Source of the DNA: Mycobacterium sp. SM1
Lineage (GTDB): Bacteria > Actinomycetota > Actinomycetes > Mycobacteriales > Mycobacteriaceae
Assembly (NCBI RefSeq): GCF_018361265.1
Contig: NZ_JAFLNH010000001.1
Span: forward strand, 1,860,001 to 1,924,000
Reading direction: 5' to 3'
Length of the DNA stretch: 64,000 nucleotides
How positions within the stretch are numbered: position 1 is the first letter of the stretch; each line of letters opens with the position of its first letter. The translations under genes and the position numbers were made by a program. The notes beneath the pieces were generated by a model. It was not told where the DNA came from, searched no databases, and worked only from the letters and a program-made list of their open reading frames with translations. Shown here piece by piece: positions 8,414-17,863 of this stretch.

Positions 8414-9883
8414 GTGGTGGACACCGTCCTGGGTGTGTCAATGACACCAACGGCGGTCCGCATGGTGCTGGTGGAGGGCCAGAACGGGGACGGCGCTACC
8501 GTCGACAGGGACAACGTCGACCTGACAACCAGCGGCGCATCCACCCTCACCGCTGCGGATCGGGTGATCTCGGCGATCCTCGGCACCCGGGAAGGGGCCG
8601 CCGAGGGCGGTTATCGGCTGACATCCATCGGGGTGGCGTGGGTGGATCCCGCGGACGCCGCTGCACTGCACGAGGGACTGGCGGCCCGCAAGATCGAAAA
8701 CGTCATGCTGGTGTCGGCGTTTTTGGCGGCGGCTGCGCTGGCCCAGACGATCGGTAACGACACTAACTACGCGCACACCGCGCTGTTGTACGTCGAGCCG
8801 GACACCGCGACCCTGGCTGCTGTCGCCACCGCCGATGGGTCGGTTCGCGACATGTGCCGGCGGTCACTGCCCGAAGACGACGACCAGGCGGTGGCCGTGC
8901 TGCTCGCCATGCTCGAGGGGGCTAACGAGCTAAAGGAGCGCCCGGAGGGGGTGGTCGTTGTCGGCTCCGGTGTTGACATCGCGCTGATCAAGCCGGCCTT
9001 GGAGGCAGCAACGCCGCTGCCGGTGAGTGTTCCCGAGGAGCCGGAGATGGCGCTGGCCCGGGGTGCGGCGTTGGCGGCGGCGAACGCGCCACTATTCGTC
9101 TCCTCCACCACCGCCCTGGCCTACGCGCAGGACCCGGGTACCGGGGCGGTAAACCCTTATCTGCTAGCCGAATATCGTGCCGTTCCCGAGGCGGCCGCCG
9201 GCGGCGAATCGGGCAGGGTGGACCTCGCGTACAGCGCCCTCCCCGGCGAGCACGGTGAGGCACTCACCGGCGAGGGCCGCGAGGCTTACAGCCCGGTCGC
9301 CGACGAAGAAGACGTCAGCCCGGGCAGGTACCCCGATTTCGGCCCGGAGTTGGCCGAGCAGCCCACCCGCAGGTCCCTCCTGGCTATCGCGGGTGTGCTG
9401 ACGATCTTTGTGGTGGGGCTAGTGGCGCTGGCGGTTTCGCTGGCGATCAGCATCCGGCCGCACGTCGACCAAAAACCGAGCCTTAGTCACAACGTTGTCA
9501 CCCCGAATCAGCAGCTGCCGCCAGCGCCGCCGAAAGCCGCCGTGCCCGCCCCTCCGGCGCCGGTTTCGGCCCCCGCTCCTGCGGTGGCGCCGGCCCCCGC
9601 CCCGGCCGTGGCGTCAGCTCCGGTATACGCCCCGGCGCCGGCTCCCGTGCCTGCGGCGCCTGCGCCCCCTCCGGCCCTGCCGCCACCACCACCGATTCCG
9701 CCACTTCTTCCGCAGTTGTTGGCTCCTCCGGCACCGGGAGCGCCCGTCGCACCCTGGGGCGGCGACCACGGCGACGAAGGCTGGGGTCACGGCGACGAAG
9801 GCTGGGGTCACGGCCGCGGCCGCGGTGACGACGGGTTCAAGGGTCCGGGCATCGGCATCCCCGGCCTTCACCTCCGCTTCTGA
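8414..9883 (+). CDS. Paralog of the preceding membrane-anchored Pro-rich protein
   Basis: This 489-residue protein has the same layout as its neighbour at 6281. The N-domain carries TVLGVSMTPTAVRMVLVEG and ARKIENVMLVSAFLAAAALAQ (identical block), with VVVVGSGVDIALIKPALEAATPLPVS and ALARGAALA. One membrane helix follows near residues 318-345 (AIAGVLTIFVVGLVALAVSLAI in part). A Pro/Ala-rich tail of about 90 residues ends in repeated GDEGWGH units and a Gly-rich end. AGGAGG at 8407 sits very close to two possible GTG starts (8414, 8417); 8417 may be the real one. The tail repeats differ from the first copy, so the duplication is old. Function unknown. Confidence 0.8.
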   Translation: MVDTVLGVSMTPTAVRMVLVEGQNGDGATVDRDNVDLTTSGASTLTAADRVISAILGTREGAAEGGYRLTSIGVAWVDPADAAALHEGLAARKIENVMLVSAFLAAAALAQTIGNDTNYAHTALLYVEPDTATLAAVATADGSVRDMCRRSLPEDDDQAVAVLLAMLEGANELKERPEGVVVVGSGVDIALIKPALEAATPLPVSVPEEPEMALARGAALAAANAPLFVSSTTALAYAQDPGTGAVNPYLLAEYRAVPEAAAGGESGRVDLAYSALPGEHGEALTGEGREAYSPVADEEDVSPGRYPDFGPELAEQPTRRSLLAIAGVLTIFVVGLVALAVSLAISIRPHVDQKPSLSHNVVTPNQQLPPAPPKAAVPAPPAPVSAPAPAVAPAPAPAVASAPVYAPAPAPVPAAPAPPPALPPPPPIPPLLPQLLAPPAPGAPVAPWGGDHGDEGWGHGDEGWGHGRGRGDDGFKGPGIGIPGLHLRF

Positions 9884-10005
9884 CTCGCGTTTGGGCCGGC
9901 ATCCCTGGCTCGGTACCGTAGCCGCAATGAACTGTCACCCGCCGTTCGTCTTCCGCTCGGTGTCACGACGCTATTAGCTCATCACGATGGCGTACACACG
10001 GCGGT

Positions 10006-11337
10006 GTGCGCTGCACCGTCTTCGGCACCGGCTATCTGGGTGCCACCCACGCCGCCGGGATGGCGGCGCTGGGACACGACGTCGTCGGTGTCGACATCGA
10101 CCCGGGTAAGGTCGCCAAGCTGGCGGGCGGTGACATTCCCTTTTACGAACCAGGTCTGCGGGAGCTGCTTGCGGACAACCTTGCTGCCGGACGGCTACGG
10201 TTCACCACCGACTACGACCTGGCCGCCGGGTTCGCCGATGTTCATTTCCTGGGTGTCGGCACTCCCCAAAAGAAAGGCGAATACGGCGCCGACTTGCGCC
10301 ATGTGCATGCTGTCATAGATGCGCTGGTGCCACGGTTGACGCGAGCAGCTGTCATCGTCGGCAAGTCGACCGTCCCGGTCGGAACCGCAGCCGAGCTGGG
10401 CGAGCGAGCGCGTAGGTTGGCCCCGCGCGGAATTGATGTCGAAGTGGCCTGGAATCCGGAGTTCCTGCGGGAGGGATTCGCTGTGCAGGACACCCTGCGC
10501 CCAGATCGCATAGTGCTGGGGGTACAGCCGGATTCGATCCGCGCCGAGCCTGCGGTCCGTGAGCTCTACCGACCGCTGGTGGACGCGGGGGTTCCGTTCC
10601 TGGTGACCGACTTGCAGACCGCGGAATTAGTCAAAGTGTCTGCCAATGCCTTTCTGGCCACAAAGATCTCGTTTATCAACGCGATCTCTGAGGTATGCGA
10701 GGCGACCGGCGCCGATGTCATCATGCTGGCCGACGCGCTTGGATACGATCCCCGGATTGGGCGCCAATGCCTCAACGCGGGCTTAGGTTTCGGCGGTGGT
10801 TGCTTGCCCAAAGACATCCGGGCGTTCATGGCCCGCGCCGGTGAGCTGGGAGCTGACCAGGCGCTGACGTTCCTGCGTGAGGTGGACAGCATCAACATGC
10901 GCCGGCGCACCCGGATGGTCGAATTAGCCACTGGCGCCTGCGGAGGTTCGCTACTAGGCGCCAATATCGCCGTGCTCGGCGCGGCGTTCAAACCGCAATC
11001 CGACGATGTCCGCGATTCGCCGGCCCTCAACGTCGCCGGTCAGCTGCAGCTCAATGGTGCCACGGTCAACGTTTACGACCCGAAAGCTTTGGAGAACGCG
11101 CAGCGGCTGTTTCCCACGCTGAACTACGCAGTGTCCGTGGCGGAAGCGTGTGAGCGTGCGGACGCGGTGCTGGTGCTCACCGAGTGGCAGGAATTCATCG
11201 ACCTCGATCCCAACGACCTTGCCGGCCATGTGCGGGCCCGGGTTATCGTTGACGGCCGCAACTGCCTAGATATCACCCGCTGGCGCAAGGCGGGCTGGCA
11301 GGTATTCTGCCTCGGCCGCCGACGATGCGGGCCGTGA
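10006..11337 (+). CDS. udgA: UDP-glucose 6-dehydrogenase
   Basis: It oxidises UDP-glucose to UDP-glucuronate with two NAD+ in the cytoplasm, supplying sugar nucleotide for surface polysaccharide. The 443 residues show the N-terminal Rossmann motif VFGTGYLG and GVDID, the central KSTVPVGTA and NPEFLREG blocks, and the catalytic Cys loop GFGGGCLPKD. The C-terminal UDP-binding domain includes AVLGAAFKPQSDDVRDSPAL. Like Rv0322 it follows dcd, but here two other genes intervene. The last codons (RRRCGP, stop TGA 11335-11337) are encoded inside the first unit of a 59-bp repeat array, so the native C-terminus has been replaced or extended by repeat sequence. Confidence 0.93.
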   Translation: MRCTVFGTGYLGATHAAGMAALGHDVVGVDIDPGKVAKLAGGDIPFYEPGLRELLADNLAAGRLRFTTDYDLAAGFADVHFLGVGTPQKKGEYGADLRHVHAVIDALVPRLTRAAVIVGKSTVPVGTAAELGERARRLAPRGIDVEVAWNPEFLREGFAVQDTLRPDRIVLGVQPDSIRAEPAVRELYRPLVDAGVPFLVTDLQTAELVKVSANAFLATKISFINAISEVCEATGADVIMLADALGYDPRIGRQCLNAGLGFGGGCLPKDIRAFMARAGELGADQALTFLREVDSINMRRRTRMVELATGACGGSLLGANIAVLGAAFKPQSDDVRDSPALNVAGQLQLNGATVNVYDPKALENAQRLFPTLNYAVSVAEACERADAVLVLTEWQEFIDLDPNDLAGHVRARVIVDGRNCLDITRWRKAGWQVFCLGRRRCGP

Positions 11338-11538
11338 TAGCGGGCTGTTGAGGAGGCGGCCGGTTTAGCTCAAGCCGCCGACGATGCGGGCCGTGATAGC
11401 GGGCTGTTGAGGAGGCGGCCGGTTTAGCTCAAGCCGCCGACGATGCGGGCCGTGATAGCGGGCTGTTGAGGAGGCGGCCGGTTTAGCTCAAGCCGCCGAC
11501 GATGCGGGCCGTGATAGCGGGCTGTTGAGGAGGCGGCC
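11315..11538. repeat. 59-bp MIRU-like tandem repeat, 3.8 copies
   Basis: The unit begins GCCGCCGACGATGCGGGCCG and starts at 11315, 11374, 11433 and 11492; the last copy is cut at 11538. The three full copies appear identical. The composition and the GCCGCCGACGATGC core match the mycobacterial interspersed repetitive unit class. Each unit carries a TGATAG stop pair and a GAGGAGG word. The first unit supplies the 3' end of udgA, and the array ends 33 bp before the next gene. Perfect identity suggests copy number varies between strains. Confidence 0.93.
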
Positions 11539-11571
11539 ACCCGGATTTTTCGGACGCGTAGCCTAACCAGC

Positions 11572-12327
11572 GTGGACTACGCGGAAGCATTCCTGGATCA
11601 AAACCGCGCCTTTGGCAATGTTATCGACGGCGCCGACCCCGCTACTCCAGTCCCGACTTGTCCGGGCTGGACGTTGAAGGAACTGCTCCGTCATGTCGGG
11701 CGCGGCGATCGCTGGGCCGCACAGATCATCACCGAGCGGGCCGACCACTACCTTGATCCCCGCAGCGTGGCAGGGGGCAAGCCGCCAGATGATCCCGGTG
11801 GCGTGATCTCCTGGCTGCATAACGGGGCGCAACGGCTGATCGAAGCCGTTGAGCAGGTAGGCATGGAAACCCCGGTGTGGACATTCCTCGGGCGGCGGCC
11901 CGCATATTGGTGGGTCCGGCGCAGACTGCACGAGACAGCGATGCACCGGGCCGACGCCGCGCTCGCGCTCGGCCTGGCCTATCCGCTCGCAGCCGAACTG
12001 GCCGCCGACGGGGTCAGTGAATGGCTCGAACGGGTCGCCGCCCAGGCCGGAGCCGAGGCGGGGCCGGCGCCCCTCGAGGACGGCAATAGCATGCACCTTC
12101 ACGCCACCGACCCCGGGCTGGGTGTCGCCGGAGAATGGACGATTTGCGCTGGTGAGGGCAGGATCACGTGGTCGCATGACCACGGCAAAAGCACGGTAGC
12201 GCTGCGGGGCGCCGCCACCGACCTGCTGCTGGCGCTGGCACGTCGAATCTCGGTCGCCGAGAGCGGTATCGCGCTGTTCGGCGATACCGCTGTATGGCAG
12301 AACTGGTTAGATCGCACGCCTTTTTAA
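11572..12327 (+). CDS. Maleylpyruvate isomerase-like (mycothiol-dependent DinB-fold) protein
   Basis: This 251-residue protein has the TIGR03083-type layout. An N-terminal four-helix DinB-like domain holds TPVPTCPGWTLKELLRHVG and, near residue 124, the metal site region RRRLHETAMHRADAA. A C-terminal small domain follows. The family uses mycothiol or binds zinc; specific substrates are unknown for most members. H37Rv Rv0332 occupies the same place before the Rv0333 and rmlA equivalents. GTG 11572 is chosen because TAGCCT stands seven bases upstream, the spacing of a leaderless transcript. There is no strong ribosome binding site. Confidence 0.8.
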   Translation: MDYAEAFLDQNRAFGNVIDGADPATPVPTCPGWTLKELLRHVGRGDRWAAQIITERADHYLDPRSVAGGKPPDDPGGVISWLHNGAQRLIEAVEQVGMETPVWTFLGRRPAYWWVRRRLHETAMHRADAALALGLAYPLAAELAADGVSEWLERVAAQAGAEAGPAPLEDGNSMHLHATDPGLGVAGEWTICAGEGRITWSHDHGKSTVALRGAATDLLLALARRISVAESGIALFGDTAVWQNWLDRTPF

Positions 12328-12401
12328 GCGAGCCCGGGTAAGCAATCGATTTGGGTGCGGAGTCAGGAATCAAACCCGCTCGACGCGGTACCTTGCAGAC
12401 C

Positions 12402-12776
12402 ATGACCATATCGGAGATCGCGACCGTTCTGGCTTGGCATGATGCGCTCAACGCTTCCGACCTCGACACCTTGGTAGCCTTGTCCAGCGAGGACATCGAA
12501 GTCGGGGATGCGCATGGGGCGGTGCAGGGGCATGCTGCCCTGCGTAACTGGGCGACCGCTATCAAAACGACCGTAGAGCCCTGCCGGATGTATGTGCACG
12601 ACGGTGTTGTGGTCGTCGAACAGAAGATCGCCAGCCCGGACAATCACGCCGCGAGCAAGACCGCCGCGTCGGCGTTCCGGGTCGTGCATGATCAGGTCAC
12701 CTCGGTGTTTCGGCACGAGGATTTGGAGTCTGCGCTGGCTGCTACCGAGCTGACCGAGGCCGATCTTGTCGATTAA
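12402..12776 (+). CDS. SnoaL/NTF2-fold protein, Rv0333-like
   Basis: The 124-residue length equals my recollection of Rv0333, which sits in the same position before rmlA. The pattern (VLAWHDALNASDLDTLVALSSEDIEVGDAHG, shown here only as its start, then GHAALRNWA) is that of NTF2-like cone-fold proteins that bind small ligands or act as isomerases. No catalytic residue can be assigned. ATG 12402 follows TACCTT at 12389-12394 by seven bases, so the mRNA is probably leaderless. Its stop is 22 bp before rmlA, so the two may be cotranscribed. Confidence 0.75.
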   Translation: MTISEIATVLAWHDALNASDLDTLVALSSEDIEVGDAHGAVQGHAALRNWATAIKTTVEPCRMYVHDGVVVVEQKIASPDNHAASKTAASAFRVVHDQVTSVFRHEDLESALAATELTEADLVD

Positions 12777-12798
12777 GTAGTAAGTAAGGGGGTAACTC

Positions 12799-13665
12799 AT
12801 GCGCGGGATCATCCTGGCCGGCGGCTCGGGCACCCGGTTGTATCCGATCACCATCGGCGTTAGCAAGCAACTGCTGCCGGTCTACGACAAACCTCTGATC
12901 TACTACCCGTTGTCCACGCTGATGATGGCGGGTATTCGTGATATTCAGGTGATTACCACCGCCCACGACGCGCCCGCCTTTCACCGGCTCCTCGGCGACG
13001 GCGCGCAGTTCGGCGTCAACATCACCTACGCGCTGCAAGACCAGCCCGATGGTCTGGCGCAAGCCTTCCTTATCGGAGCCGACCATATTGGCACTGATTC
13101 GGTGGCATTAGTATTGGGGGACAACATCTTCTATGGGCCAGGTTTAGGCACTAGTCTAAGTCGCTTCCAAAATGTCAATGGAGGAACGATTTTCGCCTAT
13201 TGGGTGGCCAACCCGTCAGCATACGGCGTTGTCGAGTTCAGCCCGGATGGAACGGCGCTGTCGATCGAGGAAAAGCCCGCCACACCGAAATCGCACTACG
13301 CAGTTCCGGGTCTGTATTTCTATGACAATGATGTGATTGAGATCGCCCGTGGTCTAACGAAATCAGCGCGCGGCGAGTATGAGATCACCGACATCAACAG
13401 GACCTACCTCAACCAGGGCAGGTTATCCGTCGAGGTGCTGGCCCGAGGCGCGGCATGGCTGGATACCGGCACGTTTGACTCGCTGCTGGACGCCAGCGAC
13501 TATGTGCGAACCTTGGAGTTGCGGCAGGGCCTGAAAATCAGCGTCCCCGAGGAGGTGGCGTGGCGAATGGGCTTGATCGACGACGAGCAGCTTGCGCGTC
13601 GGGCCCACACCCTGCTTAATTCCGGCTACGGAGGGTATCTGCTGAACCTGCTGGAACAGCGCTGA
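12799..13665 (+). CDS. rmlA: Glucose-1-phosphate thymidylyltransferase
   Basis: It joins dTTP and glucose-1-phosphate to dTDP-glucose, the first step to dTDP-rhamnose. That sugar links arabinogalactan to peptidoglycan in mycobacteria, so the gene is essential in relatives. The 288 residues carry the nucleotidyltransferase signature [16 protein letters not shown], the [11 protein letters not shown] motif, [13 protein letters not shown] (metal Asp), and VEFSPDG with EEKP. Length is standard for RmlA. The ribosome binding site is the AAGGGGG run at 12786-12792. It follows the Rv0333-like gene and is convergent with the aminotransferase gene. Confidence 0.96.
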   Translation: MRGIILAGGSGTRLYPITIGVSKQLLPVYDKPLIYYPLSTLMMAGIRDIQVITTAHDAPAFHRLLGDGAQFGVNITYALQDQPDGLAQAFLIGADHIGTDSVALVLGDNIFYGPGLGTSLSRFQNVNGGTIFAYWVANPSAYGVVEFSPDGTALSIEEKPATPKSHYAVPGLYFYDNDVIEIARGLTKSARGEYEITDINRTYLNQGRLSVEVLARGAAWLDTGTFDSLLDASDYVRTLELRQGLKISVPEEVAWRMGLIDDEQLARRAHTLLNSGYGGYLLNLLEQR

Positions 13666-13807
13666 TTCGCTTCGCGGGGGCCGTGACCGCGCCCGGTCCG
13701 CGCCATCTGATCGGCGCCGCCAACGGCGCACAGCAGCTACCGTCCAGCGGCAAGCCAGCAGTTCTGCGGGGCACGCCAGGCGCGTGATGTCGGCCAGCTG
13801 ATCGTGG

Positions 13808-15100
13808 CTACTGCCGGTAGCTTGCCAGGAAGTTACCCAGCCGCTCGATGGCATTGGCGAGGTCGCGAGACCACGGCAGCGTGACGATTCGCAGATGATC
13901 CGGTGTCGGCCAATTAAACCCGGTTCCCTGAGCCACTAGAATCTTCTCTGACAGCAGCAAATCCAGAACGAGTTGCTCGTCGTCCTCGATGTCATACACT
14001 TCGGGGTCAAGACGGGGAAACGTATACAGCGCACCCGCTGGCTTGACGCACGACACACCGGGAATCTCGTTGAGTTTCGCCCAGGCAACATCCCGCTGCT
14101 CACGCAGCCGGCCACCGGGTAGCACCAGGTCCTGGATGCTCTGGTAGCCGCCCAACGCAACCTGAATCGCGTGTTGCGCCGGAACGTTCGGACACAAGCG
14201 CATGTTCGCCAGCAGGCTGATGCCTTCGATGAAACTGCTGGCGTGATCCTTAGGACCCGTGATCACCACCCAGCCGGCTCGGTACCCCGCCACCCGGTAA
14301 GCCTTCGAAAGACCGTTAAACGTCAGGCACAACAAATCCGGCGCCACTGACGCTATGCTGATGTGCTTGGCGTCGTCGTAGAGTATTTTGTCGTAGATCT
14401 CGTCGGCGAGCAGCAGCAGCTGATGCTCACGCGCCAGATCCGCTATCTGAGTGAGGATTTCGCGGCTGTACACCGCGCCGGTCGGATTGTTCGGGTTGAT
14501 GACCACCAGCGCCTTGGTACGCTCGGTGATCTTCGACGCCAAATCAGCGATGTCGGGCTGCCACCCCTGGGTTTCGTCGCACAGGTAGTGCACCGGTGTG
14601 CCACCCGCGAGTGAGGTCGAGGCCGTCCACAACGGATAGTCGGGCGCCGGGATCAGCACTTGATCGCCGTTGTCCAGCAGGGCCTGCAGCGTCAGCGTGA
14701 TGAGTTCTGACACACCGTTACCCAGATATACGTCATCGACGTCGAATCGGGGGAAGCCCTCGACGAGTTCGTAGCGGGTGACCACGGCGCGCCGCGCCGG
14801 CAGAATGCCCTTGGAGTCAGAGTAGCCCTGGGCGTAGGGCAGCGCCTGGATCATGTCGCGCATGATGACATCGGGTGCCTCGAAACCGAACTGCGCCGGG
14901 TTTCCGATGTTGAGCTTGAGAATGCGATGCCCCTCGGCCTCCAGCCGTGCGGCATGATCGTGTACCGGACCGCGGATCTCGTAGAGGACGTCTTGGAGTT
15001 TGGCGGACTGGGTAAAGGTGCGCTGCCGCTGGTGATGGCCGCTGGTGTGCCAGGGCAGCTGACGGGTAGTCACATCAACCATCCTGCCACTGCTGTCCAA
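13808..15100 (-). CDS. aspC: Class I/II PLP-dependent aminotransferase, AspC/AlaA-like
   Basis: The 430-residue protein matches Rv0337c in length and neighbours. Visible PLP-fold features are NGVSELITLTLQALLDNGD, the NPNNPTGAVYS loop, LLADEIYDKILYD, the Schiff-base lysine in NGLSKAYRVAGYRAGW, and the Arg that binds the substrate carboxylate near the end (DHLRIVTLP). The substrate could be aspartate or alanine with 2-oxoglutarate; the YxLLADEIYDKILYDDA pattern resembles the alanine transaminase AlaA. The ATG at 15100 gives a 20-residue tail before the conserved part. Its start lies 24 bp after the stop of the Fe-S reductase gene, in the same direction, so they may form one operon. Confidence 0.92.
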   Translation of the reverse strand: MDSSGRMVDVTTRQLPWHTSGHHQRQRTFTQSAKLQDVLYEIRGPVHDHAARLEAEGHRILKLNIGNPAQFGFEAPDVIMRDMIQALPYAQGYSDSKGILPARRAVVTRYELVEGFPRFDVDDVYLGNGVSELITLTLQALLDNGDQVLIPAPDYPLWTASTSLAGGTPVHYLCDETQGWQPDIADLASKITERTKALVVINPNNPTGAVYSREILTQIADLAREHQLLLLADEIYDKILYDDAKHISIASVAPDLLCLTFNGLSKAYRVAGYRAGWVVITGPKDHASSFIEGISLLANMRLCPNVPAQHAIQVALGGYQSIQDLVLPGGRLREQRDVAWAKLNEIPGVSCVKPAGALYTFPRLDPEVYDIEDDEQLVLDLLLSEKILVAQGTGFNWPTPDHLRIVTLPWSRDLANAIERLGNFLASYRQ

Positions 15101-15124
15101 TCGATTTCGCTGAACGCATGCATT

Positions 15125-17863
15125 TCACCGCTTACCCGGTGGCCGGGCGCCCCGTGCGATGCCAAGACCCTTAGCCGGAGGCGGTGCGGGCGGTTCCTGC
15201 TGCGGTTCTGGTTGCTTCGGCCCTTCCTGCCCCGGTTCTGGTTGCTTCGGCGATTGTGTTGGTGCAGCGGTTTTTTTGGCACCAGGCCGCTTAGCGCCCA
15301 CCGCGATACCCAGCCCTTTAGCCGTGGCAGCGGACGGGGTTGCCTTCTCAGCTTGTGTCGACTTTGAAGGTGGCTGGGCGGGTTGGGCTTTGACCGGAGC
15401 TTTCTTGGCACCGGGCCGTTTGGCTCCGGCGGCGATGCCAAGACCTTTAGAGGGTAGCGTCTCGGCTTTGACGGGTTCCTGCGGGGGGGTGGTGGGTTCC
15501 GCCGTAGCGGTTTGCTCAGCGGCTTTCTCCTGCGTAGGCGCCTCGGCGACCCTGGCTGCTGCGGGTGCGGCCGTGGGCGCGGGCGACGCCGTGGGCGCGA
15601 TCTTCGCCGATTGTTTAGCGGCGGTGCCCTTGGGTGGCAGTGTCATCCTGTCGCGGTCCAGCGACTCGAGGAGCAGTTGTGCCACGTCGCGCACGTCGAC
15701 GCCCTCGCGCCCGGCGGCCTTGGCCCGATCGTCGACACCGTCGGTGATCATCACCCGGCAGAACGGGCACGCGGTGGCGATTGTGGTGGCCCCGGTGGCC
15801 AGCGCCTCGTCGACGCGCTCGTGATTGATCCGCTTGCCGATGCGCTCTTCCATCCACATGCGCGCGCCGCCGGCGCCGCAGCAAAAACTGCGGTCGGCGT
15901 GGCGCGGCATCTCGGTCAGCGCCGCGCCGGAGGCGCTTATCAGCTCGCGCGGCGGCTCATACACCTTGTTGTGCCGGCCGAGATAGCACGGGTCGTGGTA
16001 GGTGATGACTGGACCACTGCCGCCGCCGGTACCCCCGTCGCCACCGACCGGTTTGACCGGCACCAGCCTCTTGTCGCGGACCAACCGGTTGAGCAGCTGG
16101 GTATGGTGCAGCACCGTGTAGTCGGCGCCCAGCTGGCGGTATTCGCGGCCGATGGTGTTGAAGCAGTGCGGGCAGGTGACCACGATCTTGCGATCAACGG
16201 CCGACACCCCATCGAACAACCCGTCGAGCGTCTCGATGGCCCGCCGGGCCAGCTCTTGGAACAAAAACTCGTTGCCCGAGCGCCGAGCGGAGTCGCCGTT
16301 GCAGGTTTCCCCGGCGCCCAGCACCAGGAACTTCACCCCGGCCGCGGCCAGCAGCTCGGCGACGGCTTTGGTGGTCTTTTTAGCCTTGTCATCGTAGGCG
16401 CCCGCGCAGCCCACCCAGAACAGGTACTCATAGCCGGCGAAGCTGTCGGCATCCCGTCCGTAGACCGGGACGTCGAAATCCACCTCGTCGATCCAGTTGG
16501 TCCGATCAGAGGCGTTCTGGCCCCACGGATTCGCTTTCGTCTCAAGGTTTTTGAACAGCAGCGACAGCTCGGAGGGGAACTCCGACTCCACCAGCACCTG
16601 GTAGCGGCGCATGTCGACAATGTGATCGACGTGTTCGATATCCACCGGGCACTGCTCGACACACGCGCCGCAGGTCACGCACGACCACAGCACGTCGGGG
16701 TCGATCACCCCGCCCTGCGCGGCGGTTCCGACCAGTGGGCGACGGGCCTGCCCGGGCCCGGACCCGGGCACCCGGCCGAACCCCGATTCCGGCACGTGGT
16801 GACCCTCTTGCGCGGCGGTCTGAAGATCCATGCCTGCCAACGGCTTGGGTGCGGTTCCCAGGATATAGGGCGCCTTGGCCATCCAATGATCCCGCAGATC
16901 CATGATGAGAAGCTTGGGGCTCAGCGGTTTGTTGGTGTTCCATGCCGGGCACTGGGACTGGCAGCGGCCGCACTCGGTGCACGTGGCGAAATCGAGCATG
17001 CCCTTCCACGTGAAGTCCTCCACCTTGCCGCGGCCGAAAACCGCGTCTTCTGGCGGGTTCTCGAAATCGACGGGCTTGCCGCCGGACTCTATCGGCAGCA
17101 GCGGGCCGAGGCCGTCGGGCAGCCTTTTGAACACCACGTTGATCGGCGCGAGGAAGATGTGCAGATGCTTGGAGTGCAGCACGATCAGCAGGAAAACCAG
17201 CATGACCGCGATATGCAGCAGCAGGGCCGCGGTTTCCAGGATTTCGTTACCGGTGTGGCCGAGGGGCCGCAAGATCGTACCGAATAGCCGGGAGAGGAAC
17301 GCCGCCTTGCCATAGGGCAGCGTGCCGTTGTTGACGGCCGATCCGCGCACCAGCACATACGTCCAGAGGACATTGAAGATCATGAATAGAATCAGCCATG
17401 CGCCCCCGGTGTGTGAGCCGTAGAACCGTGACTGGCGGCCATACTGTTTGGGCTGTGTGCGCAATCGGATGATCGCGAAGACGGTGATACCGACGAACAC
17501 CGCGGAGGCGAAGAAGTCCTGCAGAAAACCCAGCGCGTCCCAGCGGCCGATGATCGGGATGTGAAAGTCGGGCTGGAAGAGCAACCCGTAAGCCTCGATG
17601 TAGACCGTCAGCAGGATAAAGAAACCCCACATAGTAAGGAAGTGGGCCAGGCCGGGAATCGACCATTTCAGCAACCGGCGCTGACCGAACACCTCGGCGA
17701 ACTCCGTCCAGATCCGCCTACCCAGATGGTCGGTGCGCCCGCTAGCCGGCTGGCCCGCGAGCGTGAGCCTGGCGAGCCAGGCGATCCGCCGGGCGGCGAA
17801 CACCGCCACGACCGCGGTCATGCCCAGGCCCACCACCAGTCTGATCAGCGTCTGCGTGGTCAC
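15125..17863 (-). CDS. Membrane iron-sulfur reductase (Rv0338c-like; heterodisulfide reductase/CCG type)
   Basis: This 912-residue protein has N-terminal membrane helices (about residues 5-235, nitrate-reductase-gamma-like, with histidines such as LHSKHLHIF). Two 4Fe-4S clusters follow: CTECGRCQSQCP at 295-305 and CVTCGACVEQCP at 395-405. Two CCG-type cysteine domains come next (CNGD..., CCGAGGARMWMEERIG, ACPFCRVMI). This layout passes electrons between the quinone pool and a cytoplasmic partner; the partner is unknown, and Rv0338c is essential in M. tuberculosis as I recall. The last 170 residues are Ala/Pro/Lys-rich with three copies of a KGLGIAxGAKRPGAKK unit. The start is GTG at 17863. 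Confidence 0.9.
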   Translation of the reverse strand: MTTQTLIRLVVGLGMTAVVAVFAARRIAWLARLTLAGQPASGRTDHLGRRIWTEFAEVFGQRRLLKWSIPGLAHFLTMWGFFILLTVYIEAYGLLFQPDFHIPIIGRWDALGFLQDFFASAVFVGITVFAIIRLRTQPKQYGRQSRFYGSHTGGAWLILFMIFNVLWTYVLVRGSAVNNGTLPYGKAAFLSRLFGTILRPLGHTGNEILETAALLLHIAVMLVFLLIVLHSKHLHIFLAPINVVFKRLPDGLGPLLPIESGGKPVDFENPPEDAVFGRGKVEDFTWKGMLDFATCTECGRCQSQCPAWNTNKPLSPKLLIMDLRDHWMAKAPYILGTAPKPLAGMDLQTAAQEGHHVPESGFGRVPGSGPGQARRPLVGTAAQGGVIDPDVLWSCVTCGACVEQCPVDIEHVDHIVDMRRYQVLVESEFPSELSLLFKNLETKANPWGQNASDRTNWIDEVDFDVPVYGRDADSFAGYEYLFWVGCAGAYDDKAKKTTKAVAELLAAAGVKFLVLGAGETCNGDSARRSGNEFLFQELARRAIETLDGLFDGVSAVDRKIVVTCPHCFNTIGREYRQLGADYTVLHHTQLLNRLVRDKRLVPVKPVGGDGGTGGGSGPVITYHDPCYLGRHNKVYEPPRELISASGAALTEMPRHADRSFCCGAGGARMWMEERIGKRINHERVDEALATGATTIATACPFCRVMITDGVDDRAKAAGREGVDVRDVAQLLLESLDRDRMTLPPKGTAAKQSAKIAPTASPAPTAAPAAARVAEAPTQEKAAEQTATAEPTTPPQEPVKAETLPSKGLGIAAGAKRPGAKKAPVKAQPAQPPSKSTQAEKATPSAATAKGLGIAVGAKRPGAKKTAAPTQSPKQPEPGQEGPKQPEPQQEPPAPPPAKGLGIARGARPPGKR

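Noticed and set aside
11315..11538. CRISPR array
   Set aside because: The 59-bp units are directly contiguous with no variable spacers, and no cas genes are present; it is a MIRU-like tandem repeat.
15512..17287. 591-codon open frame on the plus strand
   Set aside because: It is antisense to the Fe-S reductase gene, which has unmistakable cluster motifs; high GC creates long shadow frames.
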